NCBI GenBank assembly: GCA_000934385.1
Contig: KN880516.1
Coordinates: 1 to 64,000 of the forward strand
Length of the DNA stretch: 64,000 nt
Direction of reading: 5' to 3'
Source of the DNA: Cylindrobasidium torrendii FP15055 ss-10
Lineage: Eukaryota > Basidiomycota > Agaricomycetes > Agaricales > Physalacriaceae
The position numbers and the translations under genes were made by a program. Positions 1 through 11,112 of this stretch are shown here, piece by piece (position 1 is the first letter of the stretch; every line of letters starts with the position of its first letter). A model generated the notes under the pieces. The model was not told the DNA's origin, did not search any database, and worked only from the letters and a program-made list of their open reading frames with translations.

Positions 1-306
1 CCTATGATCGGGAGGTCCAGGTCGCAGCACGGATGCCAGAGAGAAAGAGAATGAGATAGACCGAGGCGTAGCGAGCAGTGTAGCCGAGGGCGTACAGTAC
101 TGGGATACCAAGTGGACGTTCTAAAGAAGTAGGGAACCAGAGTAGAGAGTACATATAGTGGAGGGACCAAACAGGGACAAACAATGAGTAAGTAGAAAGG
201 CCGTGAGGTAAGCATAATGACAGTGGTCAGGTGAGTGTCAGATGATCAGCGGTACGGGTGTGGCGCAGCCATACACGTGAGGGGAATAGGCGATTCATGA
301 CATGGG

Positions 307-1425
307 TTGGCCCGCTCCCGCGCCACTCCGCTCGATATAGCTCTAGAAGCATCCTGGACGACGGGGATGCAAAACTTAATGCCACAGCAGCACAGAATCC
401 ATCGTCTAGTCATTTCGTACACTAAGCGAAGCACAAAGCCGGCATTCACCAATTTGGCTGGCCTTTGGAAACTCACCTTGGCGTTTACAGTCCCGCCGTC
501 ACAGCAGGATTTTGGACGCCCCCCATTGTTGCAAGAGCTTTCCATTCAGTACACCGGGTTTATGCTACACTCGCAAGTCTGGTTAAAGGTCGCCCCGTCG
601 TTGCGCTTGAAGATGTTGACCAGGCTGGAGGTCACTTGGAGTATGGCTGAGTCCGGCAATATCCCACTGCCACAATGGTATCTGGAATGTCCTGCGTTGA
701 TTCATCTCAAGAATGGTACCGATTATCGTGACATTACACTTCAAGAAGACCCTCCGATACACGTCGTGCCCCATCTCCAATACTTGCGCTGTTCCCTCTT
801 ATACGTCCTTGATCGACTTTCTTGCCCGGCCCTGCAGACTTTTGCGTTGTCGTGCATTTACAACATGCCACTTGATGAAGATGTGCTGGGGCCCTTTCTA
901 TCGCGCTCCGATGCGACCTTCAGCGCGTTGAAATTCCGCTCACTACGGACTCATTCTGGACAAAGGAATGTCGCAAAAGTGTCCTTCAATTGCTAGCAAA
1001 CGCCAAAGAGCTCCTCTTCACTGTCAAAACACCCCTCAATGAGATTGGCTCGGAGGACGGAACGATGGAAATAGTGGATGTGCTTGCGCAGCGCGTTGTG
1101 GACGCGGATGGATGGCTCTTCGCCCCAAAGCTCGAGCGGCTGTCGCTGGTTTTTAGTCCAAGGCATGTATATGGCACATTGTGTCGCTCGGATAGCACTT
1201 TCGATAAGCCCCTTGTGCATCTCGTGCAAGCGCGGTGCAGTTTCTCCAGCACGTTCAAGGTCGACGTCGAATTCAGGATTGGGTCCAACTTGACAAACAG
1301 CCACAGCCCGATACGATACGCAGAAAACTGGAGTCGACGGGGCTGTACCGGGCACTCCAAGCCGTACCTGGGAACGTTAGTATCAAATGTGGTTCGTTTA
1401 ACGTTTGTATGATTCTCCCTTGTTG
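307..1425 (+). pseudogene. F-box/LRR-like protein remnant
   Basis: This reads as the leucine-rich C-terminal part of a fungal F-box-like protein, with segments such as HRIHRLVISY and LAGLWKLTLAF. No F-box or initiating ATG lies upstream: a stop sits at 298-300 in the same frame and the first 300 bases look non-coding. The frame is broken at least twice. Near 905 the sense frame moves from the LGPFLSRS frame to one reading LQRVEIPL and WTKECRKSVLQLL. Near 1325 it moves again from HSPIRYAEN to KLESTGLYRALQAVPGN. Continuous protein-like sequence across three frames with no usable splice sites points to a decayed copy; sequencing error is possible but less likely for two breaks plus a missing N-terminus. 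Confidence 0.6.
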
Positions 1426-1911
1426 TGCTAAATGTAATGTCTGTAGTGCATTGGGTATGCGCCGCTGAGTCTGGAGAAGAAGGGCATTTACTTGTCTATC
1501 GTCTACCCGATGAGTTGTAATCATAACGCGCTCGAGGGAAACACAGAGAATTGCATACGTAGCTCACTCTTGCAGGATAGATTTCGTCGCGAACATCAAT
1601 GCATCATGTTTGACAGCGATTCACAGAAGATCCTTAGAGGTGTTTCTTTGGCTTCCCATACGCGTGGCTAGTAAGATTCCCGCTGCACCACACAGCTCTG
1701 AGCTGATTGAACTCGAAGCAGGAATCGGAATGATATCCAGCCGCACTAGTAACCCACCGTCCAACGATTCTGGCCTCACTGGTGCTGTGATCTCAGTTCC
1801 CACAGTGATACTGCACGGCAGTCGGTGCCAAGCTCTTCACTCAGCCCTCAGAAGCGCCGTGCATTCAATCCAATACTTGGCTATCTCTTTCAAGGTCTCT
1901 TTCCTCCCACC
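1426..1911. other. Intergenic, upstream of glutaminase-like gene
   Basis: No coding sequence recognised. The open frame around 1610-1984 has no family resemblance and overlaps the first exon of the next gene in another frame. The stretch before 1912 should hold the promoter and 5' leader of that gene; no clear TATA box was seen. Confidence 0.4.
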
Positions 1912-4900
1912 ATGTCGTGGCTCGTGCTATGCCTGTTTTTCAGCGTCGTTGTTGCACAGAGATGGCCAACCTCAATACCAATAGCCGTCCGCGCGCCTCA
2001 CTTCAACTCGTACATACCTCTCGGCGCTCATCAGATTCCGACAAACGACCAGACTCACACAAACTGGCCGATACATTGGAAAGACGAACGTGTACGTTGT
2101 GTTGGTACGGTCGGTGTCAAGCGTTGTACACTGACCTCTGCCCGCTGCGGTAGCATGTTTCATGGACGTTATGGATGTCAGTAGACGGAAACTATTCGGC
2201 CAAGCTGTTCGGAGGCGTTAATGTCGAAGAGATCCCGGCAGCAACGTTGAAGGAGTTCGCACTTACACCAACAAGAAGTATTCTTACCGTCGAAGTAGGC
2301 CCTGTGGAGGCAACCGTCACCTTCCTAAACCCAATCGAGGTGCGACTTGATATCTTCATGTTCGAAACGTGCTCACGTCTCTGTGTTAGCCCAACGACCT
2401 TGTGCTTCAGTCATTTCCGTTCATGTACATGTACTGCAATGTTTCTGTAACAGACGGCCGTGAGCATTCGGTCCGACTCTACACCGATGTTGTTGGAGGT
2501 GAGCACCATATTTTGTCACCTGTTTGCGATTGATGTGCTGAGGTTTGTGTAGAATGGCTATCCAGTGCAGATGCAGCACAGCAACTCACATGGAATTTTA
2601 CCAAGGCCGAATCAATGCTCTATCACACTGTCTGGCTCAGCAATCCAAGCCCTATGTCGTACGATGAAAGTGCTATGGCCGAGGATAGTTTTCTTTGGTT
2701 TGCGTCTTCCAACACTGTCAGTCACCCAGCGTTGCGATCTCCCGGCCGTTTCCACGACTGATGCACCTGTAATATAGAACAACAACACCACGTACAAATC
2801 GGGTGCTTGGCCCATCTGTCGGAAAAGGTTTACAGATTACGGGTATTTGGACAACGCTCTTGATACGGATTATCGAGCCGTCGATGAGTATGTTCCTTCC
2901 TTGTTCCTTTTCCCACGTTCAATGCATCTTGATACTATCACCACACAGGGGGGGGGGTTGGCCTGTGTATGCGTTTGCGCAAGACCTGGGAAACATTTCC
3001 TCTACTTCAGACACGGCCGTATGGGCACTGGGGCTCACCAGGGACCCGCTAGTGCCGTTCAAGACGTCGAAGAGAAAACCTCACTATACCACGAAGTATA
3101 CCAATGTAGCGCAAGCGGTACGCTTCCTTCTGCTACCATGCAAGGAAGTATACCCGTGCTTATTTGAATACAACAGATGTCTGAATTCCTTTCTGGATTT
3201 GAGGATACGAAGAACAGGGCCATCGCACTCGACAACTCTCTGATAAATGCGGCGAGGAACGTATCCAATGAATATGCTGACCTTGTTTCCATCGGCGCGC
3301 GCCTCACACTTGGTGCTCTAGATTTCACCACCGCCCAAGATGAGCACGAAAACGACACAATGGCATTTATGGCTGTCTCAGATGATTCCCGTGTGAACGC
3401 CGTTCACACCATTTTCGCCAGCTTTCCGGCGCTACTCCGACTGAACACGACCTGGGCTGGATATCTCCTTCGGCCGCTCGACATCGGAAACACAACGTGG
3501 CCGGAGCTGGAGTATGCTGGATTGGATCTTGGTACGCTGGTCTTTTCATCCTGTGCTTTGTTTGGTGTGTAATACGATGAAATAGGGACCAAGTATCCGA
3601 CTATATCTATTCAGAAACCTTCTTCACAGTATTCCATTGAGAGTGCGTCGTCTTTGTATCATCATACCACGCTCTCATCGCAGCGTAGGTACGGGCGACA
3701 TGCTCATATTGGTATGGGCTCAGGCAAGGGTGTCAGGCGATGCTACATACCTGTCCAATTATGTACGTACTTTCCCTTCTGGCCGCAGAGCACATGGCAA
3801 TAACACACCTTCAAACAGTATTACCTTCTCAAGAAATGGGCAGACTACCTTGTCGGTACGGGAGTGGACTTGATTGGAAGGTAAATTGAGACTTGGTAAT
3901 CGAGCAACCTCTCTGTGACAAAGGTTCCCAGCGACCTAGATGGAAATGGCATCCGCAATGCGAATCTTGCCTTGAAAGGAGTGCTAGGTGTGAAGTGTAT
4001 GTCGCTCATTGCAGGGGCTGTAGGTCTTCAGAACGACCAGAAGCAGTATTCGGTCAGTCCTTTGGATTAGCGCTGCTGGAGCTTCGCTTATGATTGTCGT
4101 ACAGGACAGCGCTGACAGCATGTACAACTCGTGGAAGCAACAGGCATTTCAAGGAGGGCATATTCTCTCGGCATACTCGTCTCCATCGTCGTGGGGGCTC
4201 ATATACTCTCTCTTCTATGACAAGATGTTGCACCTCGATGTTGTCAATGAGGAGGTATACAACGCCCAGGACGCCTTCTACGAATCTCAAATTGTGGACA
4301 ACAATGTGGCCACGTTTGGTGTCGCCTTTGATTCGACGGTTGGCACGGATGTCAGCGCTCGTGTGTCCCGCCCATCTCGGTGACAAGATTTACCATTAAC
4401 TTTGCACGCTTAGCATGGAACATGATCACAGCAGGGGCAACAAACAATACCAAGGTTCGAGATAGGCTGATAACGCAAGTTCGTGCAAAGATGTATGCGA
4501 ATGGAACCTCGGGTGCCAGTGTCTTTCCAGCGATGTACGGTTCGAACAGCACAGTATCGGACGATAAACATTCTGCGAGGTAAGTTTCCAAATAGGCACA
4601 GTGTAGAAAGTCAGCTAACGCTACAGAAAGCCCTGCGCATGGCGCAATGCTATCGCTCCTTGCAGTAGAGTTGGACCTTCAGACTCCGATCGGTGCAACA
4701 CCTGGACCAATGGATCCTTCGCCATCATCCACTGCAACACTTGACGGAAAGAAACATGAGCGCGGCCCAATCATCGGTGCTGCAGTCGGAGGAGTCCTTG
4801 CTGCCATTACAGTCTTTCTCACCCTTCTCTTCTTCTACAAGAGAAAGCAACACAATTTCCCTTTGCCGGTACGCCTCGACCCTTTCATCACAGCGCCTCC

Positions 4901-5189
4901 GCAGGTTTCCTCGAGTACAGAACTCGAAAGTGGGAACGCCTCGAGTACAGCCCTCGTTCCTTTAAGAAGGCATAATCCGACCGTGTCGCTTCCACCGATG
5001 ATATTTCGAAAACCAACACTCCTGGAACCTTCAGCGCCCTTGCAGCCTGCCAGTGAGCCAGCGGCGTCAACATCGCAGGCGAATATTCGCGTGCTTCATG
5101 GTGAGCTAGAGGATTTGCGGCGAGAGGTGGATAGGTTACGCGCTGAGGGGCATATGCTTCCACCCTTGTACGAGTCGGAGACGGGATAG
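1912..5189 (+). CDS. Glutaminase A (GtaA)-like protein with C-terminal membrane anchor
   Basis: Family of fungal glutaminase A, which hydrolyses glutamine to glutamate and ammonia outside the cell. Exons (phases all agree): 1912-2091, 2154-2339, 2390-2498, 2553-2716, 2778-2887, 2949-3117, 3177-3531, 3586-3642, 3689-3762, 3819-3880, 3932-4052, 4105-4360, 4414-4579, 4631-5189, giving about 855 residues. The first 16 residues are a signal peptide. Family blocks include RWPTSIPIAVRAPHFNSYIP, TPTRSILTVEVGPVEATVTF, WPVYAFAQDLG, DMLILVWAQA and SWGLIYSLFYDKMLHLD. After the family's usual end (SPAHGAMLSLLA) comes a linker, one transmembrane helix near residues 716-739 followed by KRK, and a tail of about 115 residues ending in a charged coiled-coil stretch. 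So the catalytic part should face outside and the tail the cytosol. Several splice acceptors were chosen because nearer AGs break the frame. Enzyme activity is inferred from family, not seen. Confidence 0.88.
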
Positions 5190-5980
5190 ACAGCATCGGA
5201 AAATGTAATGAGAGCCAATGCAGATTAGTATCTGTAAATTACTATCTAACGACTAAACGCCTGAATGTGGAAGATTTGAGATGTGTTATTTGATTCTCCA
5301 TGGGACAACGAGCTTCCGGAAATTTTGAAAAGAATGATATGTGCCCTTTGGTAGCTTGCGAGGGTTCGCCCGACAGGGCTGTACGGGGTAGTGGCGGGAG
5401 CTGGTCGAAATGCACGTTGCAGAATATGATACATATGTCACCCAGAGCGCGGAAAGCTGGATGATTTGAATGAGATTCAGATCTACTACTCTGGGCGACT
5501 GGATGCACTTTCTAAACGCCTTGTGTTTGCATTGTGGACTGATACCTGAGCGGTTCGCGAATATAGTACGGAACTCGAGGCTGCCCCAGGCAGTAGTGTG
5601 TTATGAGACGTAGAGTACCTGAGTCGTGTTGGATACAACGCTTTGTATTGCCAAATTACTTTGACGTCCTCATGTTGAGGTCTTGATTATTGCGTAAACT
5701 GGCAAGAAGCGCTAGGTCGATAACGATAATATTTCTCAACGAAGGATATATCACAAATTTCTAGGAGAGAACAAACTCTTGAAACTTTGAAACTTTGATG
5801 TGGCCGATGCCACTGACGAAGAAAGGAAATGGTACGGTGGCAATGCCGTGCCGCCGTGCCGAGAGCCCCGATCGCCTCGTGTGGACCGCGTGTTGGTGTT
5901 TTCATCGCGGGATACAAACCTTGACCTTTAGCCACCACCTTATCGGCCATTCCCTTCACAAGCTGTTGTGCACGTCGGCA
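5190..5980. other. Intergenic, upstream of EDC4
   Basis: Nothing recognised apart from the 3' flank of the glutaminase-like gene and the presumed promoter and leader of the next gene. The frame open from 5795 runs into the EDC4 first exon, but the ATG at 5981 gives the natural start. Confidence 0.4.
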
Positions 5981-8900
5981 ATGGATAACATGAGCAATCC
6001 CGGTGCCAACGCTTCGATTCACGAGCTCTTCTCCCGCGGGTCGACGCCGCCAGTGCAACAACCCCAGCCGCAATACGTCGCCCAGCCTCATCACGGAATT
6101 TCCACAAGCCACATCGACTCGCTATTCCAGGGACTGAGCACTGCTTCGTCCTCAGATCATTCCCAGTCGCAGTCTCAACAGTCACTCTACAAGCAAGACG
6201 CATTCGGATCTGTGGACTCCAACCCAACGACGCCTGGTGCGCTCAACGATGATGCGCTGACACCCCTCGCCAACGCGCCCCTGCAGGCAGTGGCATCGCC
6301 ATCGGCCGCTGAACGACAGAACGCGCTGCTTTCACTGTTGGCTGGTCCCCCAAGCGGCTCAAACACAGTTGCCGCGAGACAAGCGCCCACGTCCCAGTCA
6401 CAATCAATCCCGACGCCCCCAGGATCTTCGCAGCGATCAAATGCGTCCCCGCAGTCAAGCGCCGAGATGCAAGGCAAGCTGCTGCTGGAACAGCTAATGT
6501 CCGGGTACGTCCTTCACGCTTGCTTGTCACATGTGCCATGCTCCATACACGCGACACACGCGTGTTTGTCGTTCGCAGCTTGCCTTTTAATCGCTATCCT
6601 ATCCTTGTCTATCGCACCTCTTCCTTCCCCTCACTACCTCTGCTCTTCCCGTTGCCGCCGCTAATCATGTACTCCTACTATTACAGCAACCCCCCGAGGT
6701 CCAACTACTCAGGGTCTCCGCATAGCCTGCACAATGCCCCCGTCCGTTCGTCCCCACCTTACCCTGCACACGACCCGCCGGAGTATCGCTCGCCGTACGT
6801 TCAAGCAGGCCCGTTGGAGCTGCCTGAGATTCGCGGTAGCTTGCCCCAGTCTGCACCCCAATCAGAGCCTCAACAACGGTCTCTCTTTGACTTTGTGTCG
6901 CCCTTTGATGCGCTATCTTCGACATCATCTACCCAGGTCAAGAAGAAGCCCGTGCCGCCGCAGCCAAGTGCCTCCAGTACAGAGGATTCAAGCTGGACTG
7001 CTATCTCTGATCCTAAGCGCCGATCTGTCGACAACCTCCTCGAGCAGATGACGAACAGCAGGCCGTATCCACACTCAGTCAACGCCTATGATTTCTACGA
7101 TGCCGCTGCCGCCGACTACCCTAGCATGGAGCCCAGTAGGCCGCTCCCCCAGCAGCCGACGGAGCAGAAGCAAGCGCCTGCGCCGCCACCGCTCATACCG
7201 CAACCCGAGCAGCTGGTGCCAATTCGCCAACCGGAATCACCGCCAAACCGTCGCTCCTCGCCCCAGAGGACACAGCCGCAACGTGCCCGCCTCGGCGATT
7301 CGCCTGCTGGCAGCCAGCAGGGTGGCAGCCGCCGTGACAAGGATGGGTCGCCTGGGCCTCGTGGTGGAACCGGCAGCATTCGTAGGGGGCGCGGCGGTAA
7401 GAACGTTGCGAACGCAAAGTATGTACACATCTCTACTTCGGGCTCGACCTAAAGCTAAGACCACCTAGCTTCCAGCCACAGACCATTGTGTTCGATGTTT
7501 CCCAACAGCTCGAGGAAATCCAAGCACCGCGGGACTTCGTCAAGACTACGGCCATTGCGTTGGTCAAGCAGGAGCCTGTTTTCCTACCCGGCACCACTAT
7601 CGGGGCAACTCACTGGATTGCGTATGCTATGAGCCGTGGCCGCGTCCGGGTCATCTCAAGGTCTAATGGCGACCGCACATTACTGCAGCTACCCTCATTC
7701 TATGGCAATGCTAGCGTCTCCGACATGGCCGTCCACAGGAATAGGCTGGCCGGTGTCACCACAGATGGTGGTTTCGTCGTGTGGCAATTGCCAGAGGTCA
7801 TCACAGACGACGTTCCGTACGTCCACTGCTATGTCATATTCTCCCTTACTCATAAACTTACAGCGGCAGGTTGATTCTCTGTGTCCTCCCGCCCCAAGAT
7901 GGCGAGCCGCTTCAGAGCGTTAAGTGGCATCCCAAGGAGTCCGATACCCTTGCTGTCGCCTCTGAGAACCAGATTTACATCATCGACCTGGCGAACGTTG
8001 CCAGCCTTCACGAAGGTCCAATCCCCCAGTCTGACCTCCGTCACATTGGGTCGCACCTAACTACCAATGCTGTGAGTTTTCTGTTTGCATCCGTGAATGT
8101 AGCTCAATACGTGCCAGCCTCTTGTCGCATTTGATTTCGACATTCTGCAGCAGTCTTTGATCACCATTTCGACCGACTCCGTGTTGACGACATGGAATAC
8201 TGTGGACCAGGTTCCATACGCGAACGTCAAAATCCGTGGCGAGGACCCACCTTCTTCCCTGACCTATGCCGACGGTATTATCGTCGTCGGCCGCAAGTTC
8301 GGAACTGTGTTCCAGCTTCTCTCGGCCAGCACGAAGCAGGTTCTGTCTACGCTCAAGTTCGTCAACACTGCGGCCCCGACCGAGGAAATGTTTGGTCACG
8401 CCTGCTACGATTCGCGCATTCAAACTTTATGGATAGCCAACTCCAAGCGTGAAAGTGTCATCGCCTTCAAGTTCAACCAAGATTTGCCCGTCTTCGGGGA
8501 GGACCGCGGATTTGTTGACCAGGTGCTCGAGTTCACTGGGCCTAGGGCCAGCATCCACTTTGTCATTCTCACGGCAGACTCTGATCCTAACGGGGACGAG
8601 GCCTATGCGTCGTGCATTGCCGCGAAGGTCATGCCGTCTGAGCTTGCTTTGGCCGGCTTCTCAGTACATTCGGGCGGTGTCGACCAGATTCTTGTTCGCA
8701 AGGAGTGGTTCTACGAATCGCTGAACTCCGCGGCGTCCAAGTTCCCCTTCTTCATTGCTCCTGAAACCAAGCAGCAGAAGCCGCTTCCGGCTGCGCCTGC
8801 AGTCCTGCCCCCGCGCCCCGTGACGCCGGAGGATGTGGACGCGGACACATACAGTCGCGAGGAGCCTCGTGCACAGGAGCAGAAGAGCGTGAACAACGGC

Positions 8901-10619
8901 GGTAATAGCAAGGGTCAGAAGGGTGGCAGAAACGTGCAATGGAACAAGGATGATGGCGGCAACGGAGGGAAGAGCAAGGAGAAGGAGAAGGAGAAGCAAC
9001 AAGACAAGGAGAAGGATGATGGCGTCAATACTCTTGCGCTGTCTAAGGAGATGAAGAAGTTGGAGGAGACCTTGCATCAGCGGATAACCAAGTCGTTCAA
9101 CAAGGAGATGGACAAGCAACGTATGTGCTTGCTTTTGTTCTTCGTTCACTGGCTTACGGTCATATAGATCAACGCTTCGAGGATGCGCGCGCGCACGAGC
9201 AGGCCGAGGACTTTGCACGCCAGGAGAAGATTCTCAAGCTCATCTCTACCGAGTTGACGAGAAACACCACTCGTGTCGTCGAGGTCGCCGTCAAGAACGA
9301 GGTTCAGAACTCGGTGCTTCCTGCGCTCGAGAACATTACCAAGGGTGAGGTCAGGCATGCCTTGAACGACCATGTCGGACGGGCCGTCAATGAACTCATC
9401 TCCCATGTATGTGCCGCCACTTTATCCGTGGGTCTTTTGGCTTACTTCCGGCTCAGCGTATACCGAACGAGATGGAGAATGTGATGCTTCGTCCCGACTT
9501 CACAGGCAAGCTGTCTCAAGCCATCGTCGGAACCCTCAGCGCCGTCATCGATCGCCAAGTCAAGCAGACCGTCTCTGATGTTGTCGTGCCGGAGGTCATT
9601 GCCCTCAAGAGCGAAATTACACGATGGCAGTCAGAGACCAGCCGAAACCATGATGCGGCCATCCTTTCCCTCGAGCGTACTGTCCGCGCCCTCGCCGACC
9701 AGGTCAAATTCCTTAGCAGCCGGCCACCTTCTGGCGAGCCCAAGGTGCCCCAGCAGCAGCAACAGCAGCAGATGCCGCCGCAAATGCAGCAGCAGATGGG
9801 ACCACAGATGGGGCCGATGCCTAACCCGATGCAGCGGATGCAGCACCAGCACCAGCAGCAACCCATGGGGCCGATGCCTCCGCAACAGCAACAGCCGCCA
9901 GCGCCGTTGTGGTATTCGCCGGACTCTCAGCAGGCGCAGGCGCAACCGGTGCCATCGTGGTACAACAACCGTGGCGGGATCGCAGCGCCGCAACCCTCAC
10001 ATCCTATCCAGCCGCCACCGGTGGAGAAGGGTGTCACGTCGGAGGAGATGTCGAAGTACGAGGACCAGTTCTTGGAGGCCCTTTCGAGCTCTTCCCGCGA
10101 TGATTTGATCAACCTCCTGGCGAGGACCAATATTGACAGTGTGATGCCGCTACGCCCCGATGCGCTTACGCTTTCCCAAACGCTGGTTATCGTTATTATC
10201 CATCGGGTATGTTTCTTTGCGGTCTTTTCCATCGTTGCATGCTAATGGAGATTTGTAGAACACAACAATCGTCGAGCAGACTGCGCCCTCCGACCTTGCT
10301 TTCAAGGTTGCGATACAGTGGCTGCACCGAGCGTTGGTTGTTCTTCGTCTTGATGTACGCCTCTCATCGTTCCGGCTCTCCTTCCATGCTGACCATGCTT
10401 CAGGACAACATGATGGTTGACTACGTACCGCGAGTGATGCCGACGACGTACCGCTTGCTGGGTGTCGCGGAGAAGCGCTTAGCGCTCCTCCCGGAGAAGT
10501 CGCCGTCGACGAACGACGGCATCTCACACCTGCGCGACATTAGGAGCATTATCGAGCGGAAGATTCCAAGCGTGACGAAGATGAGCGCGTCGGAGATGGC
10601 TGGTCCCATGCAGCTGTGA
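5981..10619 (+). CDS. EDC4: Enhancer of mRNA decapping 4 (EDC4/Ge-1) homologue
   Basis: Scaffold of the mRNA decapping complex (Dcp1-Dcp2) in cytoplasmic P-bodies. Nine exons join in phase: 5981-6504, 6687-7418, 7469-7816, 7864-8071, 8151-9120, 9168-9406, 9457-10206, 10259-10354, 10404-10619; about 1360 residues, the usual size. Order of parts: a Ser/Gln/Pro-rich N-terminus; a WD40-like region running from FQPQTIVFDVSQQLEEI through TTWNTVDQVPYANVKI to FVILTADSD; a basic, Lys/Glu-rich linker; a helical region (KEMKKLEETLHQRI, RNTTRVVEVAVKNEVQNSV); a Gln/Met/Pro stretch at 9745-9900; and the conserved C-terminal helical domain beginning YEDQFLEALSS. The 182-nt first intron is unusually long for this window. 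No missing domain is evident. Confidence 0.88.
9745..9899 (+). repeat. Gln/Met/Pro low-complexity tract in EDC4
   Basis: CAG/CAA-rich trinucleotide tract coding for runs of Gln broken by Met and Pro, between the helical region and the C-terminal domain of the EDC4 homologue. Such tracts in P-body scaffolds are thought to aid condensation; that role is inference here. Slippage-prone CAGCAGCAG runs make length variation between strains likely. Confidence 0.75.
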
Positions 10620-11112
10620 GGAGGCGGGCCCCTTCCTCGGGCAATGGCGACACCATTTTGCAGGCCAGAGTGACAGACCACACAACGCGTAGGCGTTGTA
10701 TATGATGATGAGAAAACTTGTAGATATGCTCTTTTTTCGCCTTTGCGATTCCCACCACACGACTAAGTAAAAACGATATTTTGTGCTGCTTCTCTGGGTT
10801 GTTGTACCTGTGTTTTTGCTTGCTGTACGATCCAACACGCCTTCTATTTACGTATATACAGAAAACTCACAATGCCATTTTCATTTCATCTGCGAAGCTT
10901 GGTGTGCTGGCTATCGCTTGTTACGACGTAGCCATGTAGAACGACCTTTTTAAGAGGGACTTGAGTTTGAATACTCAAGGTACGCTCGACTAGTAGTAGA
11001 AGGTATTGATTGATGCCTACTACCAAGATGCTTAAGTAGATCCTCAGTTCTACAGTGTGATGCGATGACGCCAACATATAGGTATAGTCCACTCAGCTGA
11101 GGGCAGACTACT
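10620..11112. other. Intergenic between EDC4 and kinase gene
   Basis: No gene seen. It contains a small perfect inverted repeat at about 10961-10980 (CTTGAGT, six-base spacer, ACTCAAG) that could fold in RNA, but nothing ties it to a function. Confidence 0.4.

Noticed and set aside
2..184. Hydrophobic minus-strand frame at the left edge
   Set aside because: Sixty codons without recognisable motif, no splice context, and it is cut by the window edge; cannot be supported as a gene.
1610..1984. Plus-strand open frame of 124 codons before the glutaminase-like gene
   Set aside because: It overlaps the signal-peptide exon in another frame and has no protein-like pattern.
9516..9866. Cys/Gly-rich frame antisense to the EDC4 Gln tract
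   Set aside because: It is only the complement of the CAG-rich repeat.
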